Shown here piece after piece: positions 27,169 through 38,576 of a DNA stretch of 64,000 bases. A model generated the notes under the pieces. The model was not told where the DNA came from. It was given only the letters and a program-made list of their open reading frames with translations, and made no database searches. Positions within the stretch are counted from its first letter, which is position 1. Each line of letters opens with the position of its first letter. Origin of the DNA: Diploscapter coronatus (lineage: Eukaryota > Nematoda > Chromadorea > Rhabditida > Rhabditidae); the NCBI GenBank assembly GCA_964036155.1, contig OZ038423.1, forward strand, positions 47,383,249 to 47,447,248. The letters are read 5' to 3'. The translations under genes were made by a program, and so were the position numbers.

Positions 27169-30100
27169 ATGAAGATCGATATTCGTTCGTCGTTTGCTCG
27201 TAGACACTTGTTCAATTTGGTTAATACTATTGGCTTTCAGAAGCGACTTCCTCAGTTGCTTCATGTTTTGATGCAGTTGTCGTCGTTCGCGCCTACAACC
27301 ACGGCTTCCTCATCAGATAACAGTTCTGTCAATCAGCAGGTATTGGATTTAGAAGAAAATATAGGACTGCGAGCATTCACTTTCCAATAAAAGAAAAGAA
27401 AATGGATATGATAGTGTTTGAGAGGAAATCACTCGCAGCTCAACTATACGTGAATTAAAGTTAACTTTAGATAAAAATTGAAGCTTTTTTCAAGTCTAGG
27501 ATCAAAAGTAACGACTTTCAAAAATCATGATTTTCTAGCAGGCCTTCATTAGTGCTTTGGACGCGCTCCAGCAGCAACACGCCGCCGCTCAAGCCCTACA
27601 GCAACAGCCTTTGATGCAAAAGATGCTCATGTCAGGTAAATGAGTTGGAATATTGATCTCCTACTTGATCTCACAATAACTTAGTCCTTATATATCATTT
27701 AGTATCCAATTTGTTTGAATCTTATTTCATCTATAAGATATTTTTCATTCTTGTCGTCGAACGGTAGTCAGATTATCGATCATTAAAATATCATTTATTA
27801 TCACTAGATTTTTGGAATCATATATCCAATTTTTTTTTTTAATTTCACTCATTTTGTGAAATAGTTCATATTAGGAGTGAACACCTTTGCACTATTACAG
27901 CCACTAGCTCTTTAGAGTCTCACTCTCTATTTCGATCAAATCGGTATCTAGGAAAAATCGTATGATATTTTTTCTCTCCATATCACATGCACTCTAGCCT
28001 TGCGATATAGAGCTGTTATAGTATAGAAAAAATGCCATACGGATTTTGTCTGGGTACAGATTTTATTAAAAACGGTATATTTCATCTTTCACTTCACTCT
28101 TTCATCACTTTGCACTGTTTTATCGTCTCTTCCTTTCAAATGCCACTTGCTCAATTTTTCATTTTCTCGAATTTTCCCCAAATTTCCTAATTTTCCCTTC
28201 TTCAGGAGGCACTTCGGTATCTTCTTCTCGTGGTTTGGGTGGAATCGAAGGCATCGCGGCTCGACTCTCCAACAAGCAGTCCAACGGAAACGTCGTCAAC
28301 GTGTCTTCAGGAGTAAGTATTTGACGTTATCTGGCAAATCAATAGTTGATCGATTTTCAGTCTCAGTCCTCAACCGAGTCCACCAATATGAACGGCGCTT
28401 CGGACTCACAACCAGTCAACGTTTCAAATCAGACGCCTGGTCTACTGCTCTGCTGCACGCAGTGCAATTTGGAGAAGAATAACGCTGAGGAGATGGAGGT
28501 AAAACTGAAACCAAAACAAAGAATGTCTCAACAAAAATCTTATTTTTTCCAGATCCACATCAAGACCGAGCACCTGAATTGGCAGCCGTTCCAGTGCCCG
28601 ATTTGTCTGCACGAGAGGGCCTCGGATGCGCAAATGAGGGAACACTTGCACTCGGCTCACAGAAAGAATATGAACAAGGTAGGGAAGATGTAGTTTTTTG
28701 TGCCAAAGATGCCGTTTTTGACATTAATGTACCATTCATTTTGGTAAATGATACTATTATTTTTGCATCACAAATGTCATTTTTTGTAACAAGTCCCATG
28801 AAATTTCAGTTCATCTACGTCGACAATTTGAATGCCAAACGTCTGCTCACGACGATGATGGACAAGGCGCTCGCGGCCGGAATGAAGAAGAAACTTCAGA
28901 AGACGTCCACTTCGTCGTCGTTGAATTCTGGAGCAAATCTGGCGACGTCGATTCAGAATCCACCAAAACTGACTCCGATGACCACGGTGGATGCGACGAA
29001 GGAGAAGAGGTATAGTTTTTTAAAATTATATTCTTTCGATTGAATTGAATTCTAAATATCAAACTATTAGAAAACTTGAAATTTATCGTAAAAATATGTT
29101 CTAAGATATTGATAATTTTCGGATATAGAGAGCTTCAATATTACCCACTCAAAAGTTACAGCATAAGTTTGAGTTTTCTGAAACTTACGAAAAATTCAAT
29201 TTTCAGCACTGACGACTCGAATGTCAGCGTCTCGCAGGCGAATTTGAACGCGATGATGAAAATGATGACCTCGGTGGCCGCTTTGAATGGAATCAAGGAG
29301 AAGAACACGATTGAATCCAAGACCGACTCGACTCCCTTGAATGGCAGAAAGCGATCCGCTGTGGATTTTCCCGCTACAAACACGGACAGTTTGCTGGCGA
29401 GCATTAGCAGAGCTACTGGCGATGCCGACTCGAACGGTAGGAAAATACTTGATTTAAAAAATCTTTAATTTTTGAATTTTTGAGGGGTATTGCATGCGAT
29501 TTTTCGACTTGTTTTATAAGTTTTAATATGAGATTTAAGATTTTAAAAGAAATTGAAACATTTCTAGGTGGTCCGGAGGAAAACGATCCATTTTCCATGT
29601 TCAGCATGAAACGAGTGAAGACGGAAAATATGGGCATCGACGAGAACGAAGATGACGATGACGTCCTGAATGGGGTCAATCCAATGTAAGCTCTTTTTCA
29701 GATAAAATTTGTACAATCGTATTTTTCATTAAAATTTCTGAAGCACACCATTTTTTTTACAATGGATGATATTATTTTAAAGACTTTGAATCTGTAACCG
29801 AAACGAGACTAATTCAATGAACCTTATTTTCTTATGAAAATGTTTAAAATTATCACATTTTCTCGGGGGTTTTTTTTATTGTGCCAACATACAGAGCGGA
29901 CTATTTTTAAAATTACATTTTCAGCATCAAATAATTTGAGGCTTATAAATAAATGAATATTACAGAAATTTCAGTGCGGTTCTCGATAACGTTGCTGCGC
30001 TGTTCGGCACTGGGGACGGACGTCTTCTGGATTCGGATTACGGTAGCACGCCTCCACTTTTGGACAAGCACGGAAAGAACGGGAATAATTCGAACAGCCT

Positions 30101-33100
30101 GAAGTTTGGGGGATCGTGAGTTTTTAAATTCATATTTATTGACTTTTTATTCGCATAGGAAAATCAACAAAATTTATCTGAAAATATAAAAAGGACTACT
30201 TTTGTGCAGTTTTCTGAAAGTCTTATTGATTCTTGAGATAAGCTTTGCCATAAAACAATTTTTGCCAAGTATTTTGAAGATGTTGTTTCTTTCAATTTAT
30301 TGTTTTTTTTTTTTCAATCTATCGATTTTTAGTGAATTCAGAGTGGCCAAAAAGCGAGTTCTGGGCGAGTGCTCGAAATGCCAGAAGCCAGTGACGGCCG
30401 GTGCGAGACAGATGCACATGTTCTTCCACTTGGCGAAGGATGAGAATGTGGGTTTTAAAATTGAATTGCAATATCCTTTTCTATGCTTCAAGAACTATGA
30501 CTTGCAATACTTTAAATTGTTGATAATGAAAGAATGAAAAATTTCATTTACCATTTAATTGCCTAAAAATATGTTTCAAAAGATATTGGCTTACAATGAC
30601 CATTTTATCTGATTTTGTTGCATCAGCGAATTTATCTTACATTCAAAATCTCAGACCTACCGCTTCCGCTGCCTGTTCCCGGATTGCACCGTGGAGCACT
30701 ATCGTAAGGACCAGATGGAGAATCACCAGTCGAAGGTCCACGGCAAAATTGACCCCGAGAAAATGATTGACCGATCTATCGAACTGTTTGGAAGATGCCA
30801 GGTAAAATTTTAAATCGCCTGGCTTGTAAACTCATATTTTAAAAGCATGATGTATGGACATAATGATATACGAAATATCATCAGAAAATTTATCCTTCAA
30901 CTTACCTTTTATTTTATATTAGTAAGTCTGTATATCATGTATTATTAAAATATATAGCCTCAAAAATCATAAATAAGTGTCGTAGTAACGTTAGCTCCAT
31001 TCACCATATAGCACATATGCAAAACGCTGCACTAGAAATACAAGCGTACTTTGTGTAAATGTCGTTGGCAAAATCCTCGTTATTTGTTAGGAGTTGAGTC
31101 GTGAACTATTCGTGCACCGTCGCAACAACGCTACGAGTAATTTCGACTATGATGATCAGGTAGCGTGATTGATTGATTGTGATACTTTGTTCCCAGAAAG
31201 AATACTTGCCTCCCAAAATCTGGGGATAGAGTATTCAATTTTGGGAACAGAGTATTCACAGCTAGATTGAGATTTGTTCAAGTTTGCCCTCCTAATTTCC
31301 CACTTGGTGTGTGCGTGTGTGTAGTGACGTCATTTACTGCATCATAAGTTGTGTTTCCCAGAAGCATGCGAGTATTTGGTATAGAATTTCTAAACTGTCA
31401 GTTTTTTTAAATACTAAGTTGCGACTTATTTTAAAAATTTAATCAAGTTTGATTTGCCCGATGCAGTTTTTAATGATTAAACTTATTTCAAAAGGTTTTC
31501 GGAACCTAAACGAATGGCTTCAGGAACTCTCTATGGAACTTTTGGGCACGAAAAATGGCAGCATCCCGGGTCCGACCGCGGCGAAGGCAGAAATCGCTTA
31601 TGCGGCTCAACTCGCTGCAGCTGCTAATAAGGAGAAGGTAGGGAGTTTTCGGCAACTTCTAAAAAGTTTTAGCAGCTCTCAAAAATGTTTTTGGAAACTC
31701 CTCGAAAAGTTTCGCCAACTTTCTAATTTTCTGAGTTGCAGGGTCGTTCCGAGAGAAATCGCCTGAACCGTCCGATCCAAGAAGAGGAACACCCACTTGA
31801 GTGTAGGATTTGCCACAAGACCATGCAGAATAGGGTAGGTTTTTTTTGGAAAGCAATCATTATTTCACGAGAATTATTGATCAATTTTTCCCCTTTTCTA
31901 TTTATGTTTGATGAAAATCCATTATCTGATGCAAACATTTTTTGATATTGGTATATTTAATTAGATTGGTTTAGATAGAATAATATGTTTCACAAAAATC
32001 TTCTAAATATGTTTCCCAGAAAACCTTCTAAAATTCTGAAATTCCTTATTAAATTTAAGGCCTATATTTCAGATCCGCGGTTTCCACATCCTCTGGCACC
32101 TGGCCAAAGACATGGGCATCAACCGATACACGTGCAAGCTCTGTGGATTCGGCCACGACAGAAGTCAGTCGGTGCAGACCCACGGAAAGAAGGAGCACAG
32201 CACCGAGGACTGTGTTGAGGATAGGATTCATGTAAGCTTATGGAAATTTTGAATTACCATTGATCAACGTATCAGCTCATAAATTAGTTTTTTGAATATA
32301 TGAACTTTCGTGGAACACAAGTGAAGATATTTAATTTAATGAATGAATCTCGGTCAGATTGACAAAAAAGACATCATAAAATGAAGAATAGTTTGTAACA
32401 TAACTTGAGAAGTGATTTTCACTATTCGCCTAGCTAAAAATCAAATAGGTTTCAGGCTTAATGAAATTTTAACGTATATCCTGAACAATAAGCCATTAGT
32501 ATTATTCAAATATCTTGAAAATTTTAAGGAATACTCGGATGAAGTGAAAAAGATGTCGGAGATGTGCTTCGGCTTCCAGGCGCTGTTCGCTCAGGATACG
32601 AAGCGACGCTCCAAGATCCCCATGGCTACTACGCCGGTAATTTTTACTTCATTCATTAAGCTTCTAAAATCGAACTATCGTCTCCATACTATTCCGGACC
32701 AAATTTAGTATGGCATCATTGAAGCTAGTGAAAAATCGCAATATTCAATCAATTTATTTCGAAAGATCCAATATTTTTATGATTGAAGACACCCCGATAT
32801 TCGATGTCAGATTCTATAATCTGTCGTCTGGTTTGACATCTCTTAAACTGCTTAATTTCTAGATGAACAAGAATGGCGCTTCCCCCAACGCCTCTGACTC
32901 TGGAGACGGCACAGTCGACGACGACGGACTGACGACCCCGAAAGAAGAGATCATCGATGAGTCGAGCATCTTCAAACACGATGACGATGACGAGGGCGAA
33001 GACGACGACGATCCAGAGAACGACGACGATGTCAAAGATGACGTGAGTCTTGAAAAAGAGGACATTGCGCAGAATAAGAACCTCACCGAGGCCTTCCTCA

Positions 33101-35756
33101 CCAACATCATGAAGGCTTTGGCAAAGCAGCAGAAGACTACTTAGGGGAATACGATATCTAAAATGACTCAACGCTTTTAGACATTTTGAAGCCTACCCTT
33201 CAACATTATCGTAATCCTTGAAGCTTTGTTGATTATGCACTTTTGGTAGCAATAGGTTATGGTGTTTATCATGACACTCCTTACCGCCATTCTTTATTTC
33301 GATGAGGGTACATTTCATTCGTCTTCGCCACTTTTCTATCTATGTTCATGACAGAAGTTAGCATGTTTTGGCATAATATCATGTCAAAATTACCACCAAA
33401 GTATGGTAACTTCATTACTTTTCCACTGATCCCGAGTACTTTTCCACTATTATTCAATTTATTTTCCACAGAAAAGTGCTTGGAACTCTCCTTTCATCTT
33501 TCCTAAGTTGCTTTGCAATAATATCATCGCTTTACCTACACTCAATTATCAGGTCACTCATATCATTCATTCACGGCCTTTTCTCTATCAGGAGCTCTTT
33601 TCGGTCTCCTGTATTCCCATATGACTGTATTTGCCGGCGGCTCATTTTCTTATTTCCTACACTCCATAGCCGCTGGCACATGCGGCAACTGCTACTTGAC
33701 GAGATGACGAGACCTATCCTTTCCCACACTTTCGCCCTACTTTCCTTTCCTCCCCTATTTCTAACTATAGCGAACGTCATCTTGTCATATAGTAATTGCC
33801 GGCACATACAGCCGTATGTAAATACAGAAAGACTTTCCCCCTTTTAATTCAGCCTTAATTTAGACTCCGCCCACTTTTGTACAAAGTGGAGGGGCTCTTG
33901 ACTTAAGGTTGAATTCTCTTATTGTCGTACTGTAACATTATTTCTGATGACATCATTTTTGGTTTTGACAGGAACTTTCTAAAATTCGGTGACAACAGCA
34001 AACATCTTGTATTAGAAATTTAGAAAATATCGAGTTTTAGAAAATTCTTTTAATAGTTATTTTGTAACGCTGTTGTCGGTGATTGTTTATTTAGTTTTTG
34101 TCAAAACTGAAGATAAACGAGATTGGTGAAGTTGAGATATCGTGCACTCCATCTAGAATTTAGACAAGGATGTTGTAGTGATTAAGAATGGCAATTCAAA
34201 TCTATCTGAAATGAGTCATTAAATACAGGGGTGGGACCTAAATAAAAATTACTGTCACAGTAACTTTATTTAGGTTCCACTCCTGTATTTGAAGTCTAGA
34301 TTCGTCGTATTCCAACATCCTTGTACAAAATTCACGCAAATTAGTTTAATAATGTATGAAAAAGCCTTGAAAAACAATCAAATATTTAAAAACTATCGAA
34401 AATTGGGAATGTTTGAAACTTACCCTAAAAATTTAGGAGGCTGATGTTTCCTATGGTAGTCGTAAAAGAACTCGTCGTACTGGTAGATTCGGCTATAGAA
34501 AATCGAACAAGAATAAGAAGGAGGAGATGAACAAATTGAGGTTTTCAAATCGAATTTATCCCTGAAAAAATGGAGAAATTCAGAATTCTGTCTATGATTC
34601 TGGGTGGAAACCAGTATTTCAAGAAGAAGCTCAATGAAACGGCCTATTGCAATGTAAGAAAACCGACTTTATTCAGACCTAGGCAGACTTGCAACCAGAA
34701 CGAAAAATTATAGGGGAGGGGGTACGCCAAATTAAAATTTTTCTATAGGAAATTGATACGTAGAGGGCACGAAACGTGATTTTGACAAATTCTTGGCTTA
34801 AGGGGATACACACGGGAGATCTGGCTTAAGCGCTGTCTAGGTCTGATTTTATTTAAGAAAACCAATTAAAAAAACATGTGTTACTTTCTAATTAAGAAAA
34901 ACGTTTGAAAAAGGACGAAGATTCATTTTTAAGAAATGCGACAAACTAATCAACAATCGTATGTCGGAGCACGCATACAACCACATGGAGCAGACCCACC
35001 TTTTCCTCTGTCCGATTTGCGATATCGGAGCGCAGAGTCGTGAAACCGTACAGAAACACATTAAGGAATTCCACCCATCAGCACCGGAAAAGGCTGTCGA
35101 CAACAGACTGAAACATGCCCAGGAGATTAAGGTGGATAGGAAATTTTTTATCTGGAACTACTCCAGTTCCCTTCCCAATGATGATATAATTATTGCCTTT
35201 CAACTTTAAATTTCTTGAAACAAAGCACCATTTTGATAGATGATTTCATTGAATTGAACACATAGCCGACGCTACAATTATACAATTAGCCATGAATTTC
35301 TTACAATTGAATTAGAATTTTCTGAAACTTACACTTTTTCAATTTCCAGGACACGATCAAGGAATGCTACCCCGAATACTTCGTCGACAACCCAATTCCT
35401 ACCACCGCTGAAATCGACAAGATGCTGTAAGTCACGAGAAGGGGAAAACACAAATCAACCTTTCGAATTACAGAGCATCAATCAAGGGCGGTTCCGATTT
35501 GAGAAAGTTCGTTGCTGGCTTGGAGGACCTTCCGGAGACCAAGCTAGAAGACGAATCGACGGACTCGAAGATGGACCAGGTCTGAAAGAAAACAAAAATA
35601 TGAAAGAAAACAAAATTTTAGGACTCCTCTGGAGACGAAGAAAATGAGCACGACGACGATATTGAGGATGAAGAAATGAGAGAGGAGTCGGAAATCGGAA
35701 ATCACAACGAAGACGGAACCGGAATCGAACTCGAAGAAGAGGCGGAGGAGGATTGA
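27169..35756 (+). CDS. C2H2 zinc-finger protein with four paired-finger modules, alternative 3' ends
   Basis: Exons 27169-27339, 27542-27635, 28206-28312, 28361-28498, 28553-28678, 28810-29009, 29207-29436, 29568-29685, 29975-30115, 30333-30447, 30655-30801, 31524-31637, 31742-31834, 32073-32231 and 32529-32636 join in frame. From there either exon 32863-33144 ends at TAG (about 780 aa), or a donor at 33043 (GAC|GTGAGT) joins 34437-34540, 34584-34653, 34934-35131, 35350-35426, 35474-35579 and 35622-35756 (about 976 aa). Each module has a looser first finger and a canonical second finger with C-x2/4-C-x12-H-x4-H: CPICLHERASDAQMREH, CLFPDCTVEHYRKDQMENH, CKLCGFGHDRSQSVQTH and CPICDIGAQSRETVQKH. 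Other features are a Gln/Ala stretch, basic motifs (SRKRTRRTGRFGYRKS) and long Asp/Glu tracts. It is probably a nuclear transcription or chromatin regulator. The start is uncertain: acceptor TTTCAG at 27240 with ATG 27271 is an alternative. AATAAA lies at 36126. No confident orthologue name. Confidence 0.8.
31091..31159 (+). other. Candidate alternative exon of the zinc-finger gene
   Basis: This 69-nt, phase-0 open segment is flanked by TTGTTAG and GATCAG|GTAGCG. It encodes ELSRELFVHRRNNATSNFDY plus three residues. Its start mirrors the next exon, 31524-31637, which begins ELSMELLGTKNG. Both would follow ...LFGRCQ of exon 30655-30801. Mutually exclusive or cassette use would keep frame; expression is unproven. 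Confidence 0.5.
33846..33915. repeat. Inverted repeat (hairpin), about 70 bp
   Basis: AATTCAGCCTTAATTTAGAC then CTCCGCCCACTTTT is mirrored by AAAGTGGAGGGGCTC and GACTTAAGGTTGAATT around GTAC. It is an imperfect stem with almost no loop, in the optional zinc-finger-gene intron. Confidence 0.8.
33963..34106. repeat. Interrupted inverted repeat, about 145 bp
   Basis: Outer arms TTTTGACA / TGTCAAAA and inner arms GACAACAGC / GCTGTTGTC, with partial complementarity of TTCTAAAATTC to the right half. It is the second of three consecutive hairpins in this intron. Confidence 0.55.
34164..34324. repeat. Inverted repeat, about 160 bp with near-perfect 26-bp core arms
   Basis: The outer arms ACAAGGATGTTG (34164-34175) and CAACATCCTTGT (34313-34324) are exact complements. 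The inner arms at 34221-34246 and 34265-34290 (starting AAATACAGGGGTGGGACCTA) differ at only two positions. This is a MITE-like palindrome in the optional intron. Confidence 0.85.
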
Positions 35757-36586
35757 ATTCATTTTTCTGTTTTTTTTTTCGTTTTTTGTGCCTATGATGA
35801 TTAGTGGTTAGTACCTATTATTGCAATATTCGTTTGCATTGAATTCCATGGTTTTTTGTTTTCTTTTATCGGGTTGTCACTTTTCGATTATCACCCAAAA
35901 CTTCCACATTATTTAATACATTCAGGTTTATTGTTCTGATTTTTAATATCGATTTTTTGTGATTTCATGCAACTCCATCATCTATCAGGCTTTATCGCTA
36001 TTCCTACGCTTATTTTTTAATATTTTTTTCGCAATAGAAGAGCTTTTCCCAAATTTCCACAAATTATCGACTATTCAGCTTTTATATTCAAGTTATTTGT
36101 CAATTATTATTGTGTTATTCTCATTAATAAATTGTTGCATCTTATCAAGTCTTGTTAAGAGCAAAAATGGGTGTTTAATTTTGAGTACATCAGAAAAAAA
36201 TGACCTCATTATTTCGTCTTCTTCGTTAGTAAGCAGGCAAGTTCCAAAGAATCAGCAACTTTTCGAAGTTCCGACAATCTGGAAAGTGCATGACATCTTC
36301 TGTGCCATTTACTGTCAAAATATCAAGGTTGCTAATTTATTTTACTCTAAAGTCCCAGCCAACTAAACTAGAAAAGGGTAGGTGAAGCAAATATCCATGC
36401 TCGACCCCCTCTTCATTCTGCTGATTATCGAACTCGGATTGCAGAGTTCCTACGATTACAAAATAAAGGGAACTCGGAAATCGCTCACTTGAACACATCA
36501 TTTCTGTCAAATGAACCAAATAAATAAGGATCATTTGGAGATAATGAAAAATGGTTTATTATTGCTATTATTCAACATTGGGATTT
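35757..36586. other. Tail-to-tail intergenic, 0.8 kb
   Basis: Lies between the zinc-finger gene (+) and the CUB-like gene (-). It contains the plus-strand AATAAA at 36126-36131 and the minus-strand AATAAA (TTTATT at 36555-36560). No coding sequence is evident. Confidence 0.7.
36126..36131 (+). terminator. Polyadenylation signal AATAAA, zinc-finger gene long form
   Basis: Canonical hexamer about 370 nt after the stop at 35756; the first one seen downstream. Confidence 0.5.
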
Positions 36587-38576
36587 TTAAAAAATATTAT
36601 ACAGTGCTTTAACGAGATAAATAACGACGAAGAGCATAAAACTGCTAGAATTTGTACTGCTAAATTTGGTGGTTGACTCGATCTGGATAGAATGAGTAGT
36701 GGGAGAGGTAGAAGAGTCGAATGAAGCAGTGAAATCTGAAGAAACAGTGAATGCAGTGTTTCTCGACCAACTATTATCAATTCTGTAGTCGACTGAACCG
36801 TTCACCGCCACAAATGTGTAAATGCTCTCTGTCAGAGGATAATTTATCGATAAAGCGATGGTCTCATTCGGGCTGAATTTTCAAATTAGACAAAACACCT
36901 ACATATGTAAATTATTTTTTGTAATATTTACTAAATGACATAAACGAGATTATCCGTGGGCATGTTGTCAGTGTTCAGAATCTCTTGCACTCCAGAATAC
37001 ACATACAAACGGGAATTGTTTTTGTCGCTCTGGAAATTATCGAGAAAATTTATCTTACAATTAGTAGATTCCATCTTACAAATGAGACGTATTGAATGCA
37101 CTTTTGATAGTTCGGGTTGAGCTTCGCAAATCGGATTTCAGCTGCGAATCGATCTGTGACATTCAGAAATACGCTCTCATTCTGCCAGCCAACACTGTAC
37201 TTGTCAAAATTGAAGTCAGCTAAAACTTATTTAAAAAAAAGAGAACTATCGGCCTAGTAGTAGTTTTACCATTCTTAGGCGAGTAGAAAAATACTTGAGC
37301 GTATAAATCTGCGATATATGATTCATATAGTGTCAACGACGACGTGGAATTGTCGGACAGAATACTGGATCCCGACATCCACAAGTAGGTTGCGCTAGAA
37401 TAAGCTGGATAAGAATATCTCATTGCATCGAAGCTTCGCACAGAATTGACCATGCAGAAGGGTGAAAGGTAAACGGAGAAGCATGAAGCCATAACAAGAA
37501 CACCTATGTATCACGCATATGTTTCTTCAATTTCGAAAAATTTAAAGCGCGCGATTGCCTCTCCGTTTTTGTTCTCTCCCTCCGTACTACTTTGCAGGGT
37601 CAGCCCTTTGTGCTACAGCATTAACGTATGTATTTGTAACCTTCCGATGAATTTACTGTCGTTTTTGAAGAACATTAGTCGATTGCAGTCCTCCTGGAAG
37701 TAGAAATTGCCGACCTCCGAATTGTCGCAGGCCATAATCGCATAGATCGAACTGTTGCCAGCCGCGTAGGTTCTGCTGCTGTTTGTTTGCGTTGCTGCGA
37801 AATCGACTAATTCGCCAGTTCCAGGAGAAAGTTGTTTGGGGCTGGAATCGACGGTGACTAAATTATATAAGAATAAGTTGTTACAGATAGATTCTTTCTA
37901 ACTAACTGTTCGCAGTTTCAATGTAGATATCGATGGCATGAGTCTGCCCATCGACAAAGCCGATTTCTTTAGAAACATTGAAAGAGAAGGCGCTGCCACG
38001 AGGCACCATCTGTCTGGCACCCGTTTCGCCAGGAAAACTAGAGAATTTCGTTGAAATTATGACCTCTCGACTAATTGCAATTTGCAAACCTGAATCCACT
38101 GCCAACAGAAATCAATCCTCCCTGTATGGTTGCTCCGTTATAGACGGTATAAAATACGTGCGCATTCGTGTAGGTGACATAGGCATAAACAATGCAATTC
38201 ATTGGGATAAACTTAAAAAAATAGTCTTACAAATTTGAAATTATCGCTTATTGTTTTCAAATTCAAGCTTCTTGCATTAGGAAAGTCCAATCATTTGTAA
38301 TTGCTGCTCATATCATACCATATCACTCACCTTGAGGAAAAATGTCGTGTTAGCTGAAGTCCAGGAATATTGAAAATGCTCGCCATTATCATCAATAGTA
38401 ATCTCTTTGGTACTGTTAAGATTTCCACAACTGCCTAAAATTTACAACTCCATTATCACTACCACTACCACAAAAAAGTAGCAGTAAGTGTTACCTAGAT
38501 TGAACTGGTTTAATAAAATAAGAAATATACCAAATAAAATAGGCTTAGAGAATCTAGCATAAAAATTAAAGGGCAT
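36587..38576 (-). CDS. Nematode CUB-like (DUF141-type) secreted protein, probably GPI-anchored, about 447 aa
   Basis: Nine minus-strand exons join in frame: 38576-38495, 38434-38331, 38211-38090, 38037-37907, 37857-37641, 37433-37270, 37219-37080, 37029-36932 and 36872-36587. The N-terminus has a signal peptide (core PILFGIFLILLNQF), followed by CGNLNSTKEI, which resembles the start of nematode CUB-like proteins. Later segments typical of that expanded family are SPGTGELVDFAATQ, MACDNSEVGNFYFQEDC, YLWMSGSSILSDNS and VYSGVQEILNTDNM. Many N-x-S/T sites are present. The C-terminus is Ser/Thr-rich and ends SSSFMLFVVIYLVKALYNIF, a hydrophobic tail that fits a GPI signal. Family members are secreted, and several C. 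elegans relatives respond to infection or stress. The family assignment is by pattern; the exon model is supported by phase throughout. AATAAA (minus) lies at 36560-36555. Confidence 0.75.

Larger units (their letters stand above)
33043..34436 (+). other. Optional intron deciding the 3' end of the zinc-finger mRNA
   Basis: A consensus donor GTGAGT inside the acidic-tail exon can splice to AAATTTAG|GAGGCT at 34437 in phase 0. If unspliced, translation continues 34 codons to TAG 33142-33144. I saw no AATAAA in the several hundred bases after that stop, so the short form may use a weak signal or be minor. Three hairpin-forming repeats lie inside. Confidence 0.6.

Noticed and set aside
34437..35756. 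Treating this block as a separate zinc-finger gene
   Set aside because: It lacks an ATG-led first exon, starts with a phase-0 acceptor that matches the donor at 33043, and continues the paired-finger pattern of the upstream gene.
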